5,503 nt of DNA from Clostridia bacterium. Its GTDB lineage: Bacteria; Bacillota; DSM-521; Neomoorellales; SLTJ01. Below, one piece after another: positions 1 to 5,417 of the stretch (positions are counted from its first letter, which is position 1; every line of letters starts with the position of its first letter). The translations under genes and the position numbers were made by a program. The notes beneath the pieces are model-generated. The model was not told the origin of the DNA, did no database searches, and saw only the letters and a program-made list of their open reading frames with translations. Location: positions 1-5,503 of the forward strand of contig JACIYD010000126.1 of assembly GCA_014360105.1 (NCBI GenBank). Reading direction: 5' to 3'.

Positions 1-635
1 CCGTCCAGGTCGAGAACCACGTACTCGCTCAAAGACAACCCGGCGGCCTTGACCCGGCGTCCGGCCTCGATGTGTTCCGCCGCCGTAACCCCTTTTTCCA
101 TATAGGCCAGCAGGGGATCGTAGCCGCTCTCAAGCCCCACGTGGATGCGCGTTAGCCCCGCTTCCCGCAACTGCACCAAGTCTTCCACCGGCTTTTTCGT
201 CAGGGTCTTGGCCCGGGCATAAGTGGTAATCCGCCGAATCTGGGGGAAGTTCTCCCGGAGGAATAGCAATACCTCCACCAGGTCGGCCGTACGCATCACC
301 AGGCTATTTGCATCCTGCAGGAAGACGTTTTCGCCCCCGTGGTAAAGCCAGAAGGCCAGGTAAAGTCCCTGTTCCCCCAGGCGCTGGGCAGCAAGCTGCA
401 GCACCTCTGGCGTCATTTTCCCGGCAAAACCGTAGGCCCAAGACAGTTCCCTGATCCGGTCGGCCAGGGCCCTGGCTTCGCGGATGTCTTCCTTGATCTC
501 GGCCACGCTACGCCGCGCAAAATGCTGGCCCTTATAGGTATGGCAGAAACGGCACCGGTTCCAGGGGCAATTGCGTGTCAGGCGCAATAAAAGGCTTTTA
601 GCCTCACTGGGAGGACGGATAGGACCGAACTCCAT
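1..635 (-). CDS. Radical SAM protein, N-terminal 211 residues (gene runs off the left edge)
   Basis: Reading from ATG at 635 there is no stop down to base 1, so the C-terminal part is missing. Cysteines 23, 28 and 31 form C-x4-C-x2-C inside TRNCPWNRCRFC. This spaced variant of the radical SAM iron-sulfur motif is usual in the COG1032-like group and should bind a 4Fe-4S cluster and S-adenosylmethionine. Further family blocks follow: FLQDANSL (near residue 104), a TTYARA stretch, and HVGLESG with a downstream KGVT (near residues 165-182). The start is set by GGGAGG eight bases upstream and by a near-consensus promoter at 682-710. The gene is probably transcribed alone or leads its own unit. The family assignment is firm; the substrate cannot be told from this part. 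Cytosolic, as no signal or membrane segment is seen. Confidence 0.9.
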   Translation of the reverse strand, partial: MEFGPIRPPSEAKSLLLRLTRNCPWNRCRFCHTYKGQHFARRSVAEIKEDIREARALADRIRELSWAYGFAGKMTPEVLQLAAQRLGEQGLYLAFWLYHGGENVFLQDANSLVMRTADLVEVLLFLRENFPQIRRITTYARAKTLTKKPVEDLVQLREAGLTRIHVGLESGYDPLLAYMEKGVTAAEHIEAGRRVKAAGLSLSEYVVLDLD

Positions 636-663
636 TCTCTTGGCCTCCCTTATATGGAGCGCG

Positions 664-890
664 CTACCACGGCCCGGCTTCATCATAGCCGGCCGCCGCC
701 GCCCTGTCAATCCGGCCCAACCTGTCCTTATAGCCCATCAAGGCGCCCTCCCAGGCCTTGGTCTCAACCAGGTATATCCCCGGCGGGCCGACAACCACGC
801 GGTCCACCTGGATGAACTCCTCCGGCTCGGGCTCCAGCACGTCATTGACCAGCACCCAGTCCTTCGACAGGAACAGCCAGAACCGCAGGG
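664..890 (-). pseudogene. NERD-domain protein remnant, both ends missing
   Basis: A minus-strand frame from about 890 to the TAG at 664-666 contains the core of a NERD (nuclease-related) domain. It reads SKDWVLVNDV, then FIQVDRVVVGPPGIYLVETK, then AWEGALMGYKDR. The Asp of QVDR and the Glu and Lys of ETK match the nuclease-fold catalytic pattern D...ExK. Similarity stops at about 890 at the N-terminal end, and at about 715 at the C-terminal end, where the frame runs into the promoter of the next gene. The open frame extends upstream to an ATG at 1029, but that part is the reverse of a natural-looking plus-strand coding segment. No ribosome site or full domain is present. I read it as a dead fragment of a larger gene. 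Confidence 0.6.
682..710 (-). promoter_or_regulatory. Sigma-A promoter for the radical SAM gene
   Basis: On the minus strand TTGACA (710-705) is followed by a 17-bp spacer and TATGAT (687-682). This is a perfect -35 and a 5/6 match to the -10 at ideal spacing. Transcription should begin near 675, giving a leader of about 40 bases before the ATG at 635. The spacer is almost pure G+C. The promoter lies within the open end of the NERD-like reading frame, so that frame is not functional coding sequence here. Confidence 0.75.
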
Positions 891-1065
891 CCGCGGCTTC
901 TACGAGGAATACCGCTCGCTCAAACAGGCCAGGGAAGAGAACAAAAGGCTCTCCATAAAGCTGGCCCTGGCAAACCTGCGGTCGCGGGCAGCGGCAGCCG
1001 GCATCACCGAAGAAGACGTGGCTTGGCATGAGTTTGGCAACAGCCCCATGGCTACAAAAAATTAG
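890..1065 (+). pseudogene. 3' fragment of an unrecognised plus-strand gene
   Basis: From about 890 to the TAG at 1063-1065 the plus strand reads as natural protein. It is a charged, probably coiled-coil helix (FYEEYRSLKQAREENKRLS), followed by a segment around LRSRAAAAGITEEDVAWHEF and a short tail ending ATKN. Codon use is typical of real coding DNA. The upstream part of the same frame (571-890) is only the reverse of the NERD scrap, and no start or ribosome site is seen near 890. It therefore looks like the C-terminal end of a truncated gene. The family is not recognised. Its stop overlaps the stop of the convergent GGDEF/HD-GYP gene by two bases (1063-1064). Confidence 0.45.
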
Positions 1066-1078
1066 CCAATGGCATTAA
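1056..1078 (-). terminator. Possible weak terminator at the end of the GGDEF/HD-GYP gene
   Basis: On the minus strand TTA-AT-GCC-ATT-GGC-TAA can fold as a short stem with a two-base bulge and a three-base loop. It is followed at once by six T residues (1061-1056). The stem overlaps the stop codon. It is short and probably unstable, so only the T-run after a fold supports the call. No better terminator follows the operon in this window. Confidence 0.3.
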
Positions 1079-2744
1079 GCGGGAGCTGGTGCGCTTCCCT
1101 TTCCTTTACGGCGGTAAGAAACAGGTCAACCAGACGGGGGTCGTAAAAGGTGCCAGCGTGTTTACTGAGTTCGCGGAAGGCGTCAGAAACAAGCAGGGCC
1201 TTGCGGTACGGACGGTCGGTGGTCATGGCGTCGAAACTATCGACAATGCGCAAAATGCGGGCGAGCAGGGGAATTTCCCCGGCCTTTAGGCCGTCGGGAT
1301 AGCCCGAGCCGTCGTAGTTTTCGTGGTGAGAGCGAACGATGGCAGCTACTTCCCTGAAGGCGGCCAGCGGCTCCAGGATTTCGCTACCCCATACCGTGTG
1401 TTGCTTCATGATTACCCATTCTTTTTCGCTCAGGCTGCTGCTCTTGTCCAGCACATCGGTGCCGACTTCGATCTTCCCGATGTCGTGTAAATAAGCGCCG
1501 TAGCGCAAGGTGATCTTTTCCTTCTCAGAAAGACCGAGCTTGTCCGCCAAAGTCAGGGCGTAGGCCAGGACGCGCTCTGAATGGCCAAAGGTATACCGGT
1601 CGCGGGCGTTGATGAGGGCCACGAAAGTCTGGAGAGACGGAAAGGCGTCCTGGATCTTGAGGGTGCTTATGTGGCTCAAGACCGACTTATAAAGATAGGC
1701 CTTGCCCTTGCTGTATTTCGCGCGGAAAAGATCGTCTTCCGCCGCCCGGCTTAGCGGCAAGACCCCCTCGCCGTCGGCAGGATAGGTGGCCAGCCCCGAA
1801 GACACGACCGGTACCCTGAAGGAAGGCGCCATCTGATATTCTCGCAGGCAGGCCGTAACCCGGTTGACGACCTTTTGCCGGATCTCCTCGGCGATTTCCA
1901 AAGCCTGGTCCCTTTCCTTTCCCGGCAGAACCAGCACGAACTCGTCGCTCCCGTAGCGGGCCGCGTACAAGGGCTCACCAAACTCCTGGCGCAATAGCTC
2001 GCCCACGGCCGCCAGGACTTCGTCCCCCTTCTGATAGCCGTAGCTCATATTATAATGCCGGAACTGGTCGATATCGAGCAGCACCAACGAGAGAGGGCTG
2101 TTCTTTCGCGCTGCCTCTTCCAGAGAAGAGGCCAGCCTTTCCTGGAAACACCGGTGGTTGATCAGGCCGGTTAACTGGTCGTAGTCCGCCAGGTTGGCCA
2201 GCTCGGCTTGGGTCCTGCGTTCCACCGCCATCAGGCTTCCCACCAGCCAGGCGAGAAGTATGGCGGCGCTGGCCACAATCATGTTGGTCTGGAAAACGTC
2301 CGCCGGCAGGCGGGCGTATATCTTGTAGTCCAAAAGAAAAAGCAAACCGCCAGCCAGTGCAGCCATGGCGGTGCCCACGTGGCTGCCAAAGGCAACGGCG
2401 GCGATGGTTGCCGGAATTACGATCAGCACTTTGGCCGCGAAGAACCCGTGGCTGTACCAGAGAAGGGCCAGGGTAGCCGGAAAGACCACCGCAAGGAGCA
2501 GCACTTCGTCCAGGCGAGGGTGGCTGATAAAAGGGAGCTGCAATAACAGCTTGCGGCCCAGGTAAACGGCACCGGTGGCAAGAATTAGCAGACCCACAAC
2601 GCTCCCTCGCGAGTCCATCTGAGCGCCCAACCGGAAGTTATAGAAGCTGGCGACAATCATAAGGAAGATAAGCAGGCTCAAGACGTGCGCCGCCAGCACA
2701 ATCTCCGCTATCTCTGCCGCCCTCTTCCTGGTCCAGTCTGCCAT
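1062..2744 (-). CDS. Membrane-anchored GGDEF (degenerate GSDEF) and HD-GYP cyclic di-GMP protein
   Basis: This 560-residue protein has about six membrane helices (roughly 12-35, 47-66, 79-97, 102-119, 122-140 and 152-173). A GGDEF domain (about 187-355) and an HD-GYP phosphodiesterase domain (about 365-550) follow. In the GGDEF domain DIDQF, N232 and G240-D241 are kept, but the signature is GSDEF (265-269) and no RxxD inhibitory site lies at the usual place upstream. Cyclase activity is therefore uncertain, and the domain may only bind GTP. The HD-GYP domain looks complete: H388, HD 420-421 with GK, H449, HHE 473-475, DGSGYP, IPLLARIL and D502. Hydrolysis of cyclic di-GMP is the expected activity. 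The start is ATG with GGAG about 12 bases upstream. The gene follows agrD by 106 bases with no clear promoter of its own, so it is probably in the agr operon. The membrane part matches no named sensor that I can recognise. Confidence 0.92.
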   Translation of the reverse strand: MADWTRKRAAEIAEIVLAAHVLSLLIFLMIVASFYNFRLGAQMDSRGSVVGLLILATGAVYLGRKLLLQLPFISHPRLDEVLLLAVVFPATLALLWYSHGFFAAKVLIVIPATIAAVAFGSHVGTAMAALAGGLLFLLDYKIYARLPADVFQTNMIVASAAILLAWLVGSLMAVERRTQAELANLADYDQLTGLINHRCFQERLASSLEEAARKNSPLSLVLLDIDQFRHYNMSYGYQKGDEVLAAVGELLRQEFGEPLYAARYGSDEFVLVLPGKERDQALEIAEEIRQKVVNRVTACLREYQMAPSFRVPVVSSGLATYPADGEGVLPLSRAAEDDLFRAKYSKGKAYLYKSVLSHISTLKIQDAFPSLQTFVALINARDRYTFGHSERVLAYALTLADKLGLSEKEKITLRYGAYLHDIGKIEVGTDVLDKSSSLSEKEWVIMKQHTVWGSEILEPLAAFREVAAIVRSHHENYDGSGYPDGLKAGEIPLLARILRIVDSFDAMTTDRPYRKALLVSDAFRELSKHAGTFYDPRLVDLFLTAVKEREAHQLPLNAIG

Positions 2745-2771
2745 AGGCCGAGATCACTCCCGCCCCGTCCC

Positions 2772-2791
2772 GGCTCCCGGCCCGGGGAGCC
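2772..2791 (-). repeat. GC-rich inverted repeat between agrD and the GGDEF/HD-GYP gene
   Basis: GGCTCCC (2772-2778) and GGGAGCC (2785-2791) form a perfect 7-bp stem with a 6-base GC loop. It lies in the 106-base gap ahead of the GGDEF/HD-GYP start. No T-run follows on either strand, so it is not a standard intrinsic terminator. It could stabilise or process the mRNA and uncouple expression of the two halves of the operon. Function is inferred from position only. Confidence 0.5.
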
Positions 2792-2850
2792 CGGCGAATA
2801 GATAGCGGCCCCCCGGGCGCGGCCGAACGGGCGCAAGGGCAAGGACTAAC

Positions 2851-2985
2851 CTATTCCTCGCGCAGCGCCTTTGGCACCGCGGGCTGATAGAACCACCAGG
2901 CACAAGCTGGCTTGACGCTTACGGCGGCGGCAAAGATCAGGCCCGAGCACAGCGCCGGCAGGAGGCGGGAGAACAGCCGTTTCAC
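2851..2985 (-). CDS. agrD: AgrD-like cyclic lactone autoinducer pro-peptide
   Basis: This 44-residue gene lies directly after agrB. The product has the three-part AgrD layout. It starts with a basic amphipathic leader (KRLFSRLLPALCSGLIF), then a short linker, then a core whose Cys28 is followed by aromatic residues (CAWWFY). It ends with an acidic recognition tail, QPAVPKALREE, of the VPxxLxxE type seen in clostridial AgrD. AgrB is expected to cut after the core and join it as a thiolactone to Cys28, probably as the five-residue ring CAWWF. The exact ring end is inferred. The start is GTG at 2985, the only start in frame, since the agrB stop is in the same frame nine bases upstream. AAGGGG at 3000-2995 serves as ribosome site. 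Other cysteine: Cys13, in the leader. Standard gene callers would miss it because of its size. Confidence 0.88.
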   Translation of the reverse strand: MKRLFSRLLPALCSGLIFAAAVSVKPACAWWFYQPAVPKALREE

Positions 2986-3000
2986 CCCTTTTCACCCCTT
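2981..3000 (-). repeat. Tandem 10-base repeat at the agrB/agrD junction
   Basis: The minus-strand unit AAGGGGTGAA occurs twice back to back. The first copy carries the agrB stop TGA and the purine-rich ribosome site of agrD. The second carries the agrD GTG start. With one copy the two genes would overlap as GTGA, the common four-base coupling, so this looks like a small tandem duplication of such a junction. Confidence 0.85.
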
Positions 3001-3609
3001 TCTTGTAAAGTTATCCAGCACAGCGGCAAACCGGTGCCCCGCCCGCGTCAGGGTGAAAGCTTGCCACCAGGTGCCGCAGCCCACGGCCATCGCCAGCGCC
3101 GGCCACCGAGGCAGAAGGACCATCTGCCCGACGGTAAGGGTCAGCAGCGCGGCCAGGGACAGCCGGCGCAGCTTGCGCCGCCGCCCAGGCGAGGTGATCG
3201 GCTTGGCCGGCGAGTCCACCGGTGCCAGGCGCCACACCGCAACCGTCGCCGGAATAAATGGGGCCAGCAGCACCAGGAGCAGGATGGGAGGAACAAAGAG
3301 AGCAGCGGCTACCGCTGCCGCCTTTCCCACCAGGCAAGCCATGGCCGCCCCCAGGAGGTTACAGGTAAGGGGGGAGCGGCTGTGCGCCCCGCCGCTGAAA
3401 AGGCGCAAGGCGCCGGCGGAGAGGGCCGCCGCCAGGGTGGTCGGCAGGGCGCCCACCAACCAGCCCGCCAGGCTAATGGACGCAAAGCCGGCTGCCGTAT
3501 AGACCACCACTTGTAGGCCGTAGCGGACCACTTCCTCGTCCGCCGCCGAAAGCCCCAGCTTTTCCCTGAGGTAGGTAGCCGCAGGTCCGGTAAGGTCCAG
3601 TTTCAGCAA
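2992..3609 (-). CDS. agrB: AgrB-type membrane endopeptidase that processes the AgrD peptide
   Basis: The 205-residue protein has the length and helix pattern of AgrB, with about six hydrophobic segments between residues 33 and 185. It carries the family signature RLFSGGAHSRSPLTC. His76 and Cys83, seven apart, match the catalytic His77 and Cys84 of the staphylococcal enzyme. A basic loop PGRRRKLRR lies near residues 141-149. It should cleave AgrD at its C-terminal side and form the thiolactone intermediate in the membrane. The start is TTG at 3609. The only in-frame alternatives are closed off by a TAA upstream, and AGAGGGG (3622-3616) lies six bases ahead of the TTG. The gene overlaps the upstream membrane-protein gene by seven bases and is followed by agrD nine bases later, so the three genes are almost certainly co-transcribed and translationally coupled. 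Confidence 0.93.
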   Translation of the reverse strand: MLKLDLTGPAATYLREKLGLSAADEEVVRYGLQVVVYTAAGFASISLAGWLVGALPTTLAAALSAGALRLFSGGAHSRSPLTCNLLGAAMACLVGKAAAVAAALFVPPILLLVLLAPFIPATVAVWRLAPVDSPAKPITSPGRRRKLRRLSLAALLTLTVGQMVLLPRWPALAMAVGCGTWWQAFTLTRAGHRFAAVLDNFTRKG

Positions 3610-4073
3610 ACCAGTCCCCTCTTCCGGTTATAGTAGTCTTTCCCCAGCGCTGTAAAGAGCAGCAGCACCTCATAGGGAAGGGCGAAGGCCGCCCGCCAGA
3701 AGGGGTTGGCAAAGGCTGCCTCGTAGGTCAGCCCAGCAAGGTTCAAAAGGAGCTTAGCATAGAGCAGTTCCGCGCCCGCGATGATGGCAAAGCAAATAAG
3801 CGCGGCCTGAAAGATGCGGCTCAAGCGGGCCCCGGTGAAGGCGCGGGTGTAAAGAGTCAGGGAAATGATCAGCAGCACCGAATGCATGCCGAAGGCTATA
3901 GGGAACAACCGCACCAAATTCGTGCCGGTCTGCAAAAGGGCGATGAAGAGAACCCTTTTTTCCCAAAGCCTCAGGTTCAGGAAGCTGAAAACCGCCAGCG
4001 CTATGGCGAGGCTTTCCGGAAAATCCTGCAGCACCAAGGAATATAAAAGGCTGGGAAAGGATTCGCGCACCAT
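3603..4073 (-). CDS. Five-helix membrane protein, possibly a kinase-less AgrC-like sensor
   Basis: The 156-residue protein is mostly membrane. Hydrophobic segments lie at roughly 8-33, 40-60, 62-79, 86-108 and 128-144, and a short basic C-terminus (YYNRKRGLVC) follows. The start is ATG at 4073 with AGGAG nine to ten bases upstream. It is the first gene of the unit, driven by the promoter at 4158-4187, and overlaps agrB by seven bases. The helix pattern and position recall the N-terminal peptide-sensing part of AgrC-type kinases, but no histidine kinase domain, H-box or ATPase motif follows; the frame ends at TGA. I do not recognise a named family. It could be a receptor, a partner of AgrB, or a transporter of the peptide. 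The receptor idea is inference from context. Confidence 0.85.
   Translation of the reverse strand: MVRESFPSLLYSLVLQDFPESLAIALAVFSFLNLRLWEKRVLFIALLQTGTNLVRLFPIAFGMHSVLLIISLTLYTRAFTGARLSRIFQAALICFAIIAGAELLYAKLLLNLAGLTYEAAFANPFWRAAFALPYEVLLLFTALGKDYYNRKRGLVC
3610..3622 (-). promoter_or_regulatory. Ribosome binding site that fixes the TTG start of agrB
   Basis: AGAGGGG at 3622-3616 is followed by six bases and then TTG. It lies inside the last codons of the preceding membrane-protein gene. A TAA in the agrB frame at 3628-3630 rules out any longer product. Confidence 0.65.
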
Positions 4074-4157
4074 CGCCGTCTGCTCCTGTTCGACCCGGCT
4101 ATCGGTAAGGATTTAGCACTGCCACCGCGTCCCTGCCCCAAAAATCGTTTCAAAGTA

Positions 4158-4187
4158 ATAATAGCACGCCAAAGTTTCCCAACACAA
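4158..4187 (-). promoter_or_regulatory. Extended -10 promoter of the agr-type operon
   Basis: On the minus strand TTGTGT (4187-4182) is followed by an 18-base spacer and TATTAT (4163-4158). TGC directly before the -10 gives an extended -10 element. Transcription should start near 4151, leaving a leader of about 78 bases. A 9-base sequence CGGGTCGAA occurs 10 bases upstream of the -35 (4206-4198) and again in the leader just ahead of the ribosome site (4097-4089), which might mark an operator pair. Confidence 0.6.
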
Positions 4188-4291
4188 GTCCTCTCTTTTC
4201 GACCCGTGATCCGACACCTCGCCTTGAGGTAGGCGGCCCTGAGGCCCGGCTCGCGGTCTCCCCCGCTCCAGCCAATCTCAACCTAGCTGCG

Positions 4292-5109
4292 CTAACCGGG
4301 GATGTTTTCTTTCGGACTGTTGTGCTGGGGAGGCCGGTTGCGTCCGGAAAGCGCCGCCTGGGCGCAACTGTAGAGGGCGGCAGGGTCGGACCCGTTTTCC
4401 GGATAGAGGGCGATGCCAAAATCCCATTTGGCTTCCGGCTCTAAAGCCGACAGCCACTCCGCGAGCTTTCGCGTCACCACTTCGGCCCCCTGAGCCGCGG
4501 TAGCCGGTAAAACGATGGCCATGCTCCCGGGGTCAAGCGCTACCACCGTATCTATGTCGCGGAGCCTGCGCCTGACATACCCCTCAAGCTCCGTGGTGCG
4601 GCGGCTGCCGGGTCCAAGGCGCCGGCCAACCACCAGCGAGAACACCCCATTGGTCCGGGAGGCGCGGTTAACCTCAAGTCGCAAGACGCCGAAGAGGGCC
4701 TCCAGCGGCCCCTCTCCCTGCCTCCTCCCCCGTCCAATAAGCCTCTCCACCCGCCGGAGCAACTCCTCTGGACTGAAGGGTTTGACCAGGTAGTCCACGG
4801 CTCCGAGATCCACGGCCTGCCGCAAATTGACGTAGAAGAGCTGGCGGTGAGCACCATGACCGGCGTGTAACGCGTCTTGGGCCTGGCCTTCAGCTCCCGG
4901 AGCACCCCTAGACCGTCTATGCCAGGGAGGAAAATGTCGAGGATGACCAGGTTTAACGGTTCGGGCTGGGCCGCCGCTTTAGCCAGCGCTTCTTCGCCGC
5001 TGGCCGCTTCTTCCACCTCGTACCCGTGGTCCTCCAACAACTGTTTTACGGAGAACCTGGTCACTGTGGTATCCTCTACCACGAGCACCCTCTTGACACC
5101 TGGACTCAC
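4292..5109 (-). pseudogene. Response regulator with receiver and degenerate GGDEF domain, broken by a -1 frameshift
   Basis: The first frame starts at GTG 5109, with GGGGGAG ten bases upstream, and holds the receiver N-terminus. It has acidic pair E12-D13, phospho-acceptor D58 in LVILDIFLPGIDG, and switch T88 in VMVLTA. The frame then leaves the family pattern and runs out of phase to 4552. The rest is in another frame (4825 to the TAG at 4292): QAVDLGAVDYLVKPFSPEEL, with the conserved Lys, then an output domain. A single missing base between about 4845 and 4828 explains both, and repairing it gives exactly 12 residues between LTA and LGA, as is normal. The output domain has the GGDEF-type pattern (LRDIDTVVALDP, AIVLPATAAQGA, GIALYPENGSDPAALYSCAQAAL) but DPGSM replaces the signature, so it should not make cyclic di-GMP. 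Intact length would be about 272 residues. A sequencing error is possible; no slippery heptamer is seen. Confidence 0.8.
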
Positions 5110-5399
5110 GGCGTGCTGTCTCCCCCTTTCAACCGTCCCTTATGTTGCAAAGGGTACATCCGGTAATCTGCCGCTGCCAACAAGGCGTCTACGTAATAGG
5201 CGAAGCGGTATCGTTTATGCAGCGATTATACGGCCCGGTGAGGGCGTGGTTCTGGAGCGTGGCGGCGGTGCGGCGGTACACCACGGACTATGGCGATCAC
5301 TGTGGCGACGGTAACGGCCGTGCCGCCAATGAGCACTGCGGAGCCAATCGCGTGCCGGTTATTCCTGCTGGGTCGAGTTTACGGGCAGGCGCGATAATG
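5110..5399. other. Gene-poor leader between the response regulator and the transposon tail
   Basis: No convincing gene is seen in these 290 bases. On the minus strand a weak promoter candidate for the response regulator is TTGGCA (5180-5175), an 18-base spacer and TACCCT (5156-5151); the -10 is poor. An imperfect 18-bp palindrome, CCCTT-8-AAGGG (5137-5154), lies between it and the ribosome site and could be an operator or small hairpin. The rest (5220-5399) is GC-rich with many CGG and GCC repeats and may be flanking or leftover transposon DNA. Confidence 0.35.
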
Positions 5400-5417
5400 G
5401 CCGTCCTTCAGGACGGC
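5400..5417 (-). repeat. Hairpin at the probable right end of an IS200/IS605-type element
   Basis: GCCGTCC and GGACGGC form a perfect 7-bp stem with a 4-base loop (TGAA on the minus strand). The stop codon of the TnpB-like tail lies in the loop. A subterminal hairpin overlapping the end of tnpB is typical of the right end of IS200/IS605 elements, where it acts as transposase recognition structure and as the 3' part of the omega RNA scaffold. No T-run follows, which speaks against a simple terminator. The outer boundary of the element cannot be fixed here. Confidence 0.5.

Noticed and set aside
2912..3516. Long plus-strand open frames opposite agrB and agrD.
   Set aside because: They are rich in Arg, Ala, Pro and Gln, have no domain pattern, and mirror the well-supported minus-strand genes; a product of GC-rich codon use.
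4081..4157. Resemblance of the agr operon leader to a cyclic di-GMP-I (GEMM) riboswitch: GAAACGA, GGGACGC, CTAAA and ATAGCCGGGT occur in the right order, with the first two at the spacing seen in the Vibrio Vc2 aptamer.
   Set aside because: The stem between the first two blocks cannot pair and has no GNRA loop, the G that contacts the ligand is T, and the 5' strand of P1 would lie upstream of the predicted transcript start. A covariance-model search (Infernal, Rfam GEMM) would settle it; a significant hit would revive an attractive feedback idea.
4216..4230. Small inverted repeat ACCTC-5-GAGGT downstream of the response regulator, considered as its terminator.
   Set aside because: Only five pairs and no T-run on either strand.
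4828..4850. Programmed -1 ribosomal frameshift in the response regulator.
   Set aside because: No X-XXY-YYZ slippery heptamer, no A-rich slip site and no clear downstream stimulatory hairpin; the broken domain is a receiver, where such recoding is not expected.
4877..5314. Plus-strand open frame opposite the response regulator and its leader.
   Set aside because: The sequence is a low-complexity Ser/Arg/Pro shadow of the receiver domain and has no ribosome site.
5226..5336. Minus-strand small open frame, GTG at 5336 to TAA at 5226, 36 residues, with a hydrophobic segment (TAVTVATVIAIV) and a basic tail.
   Set aside because: No ribosome site precedes the GTG, the region is biased in composition, and the overlapping plus strand has an equally plausible frame (MAITVATV...). 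Not supportable as a gene without homologues.
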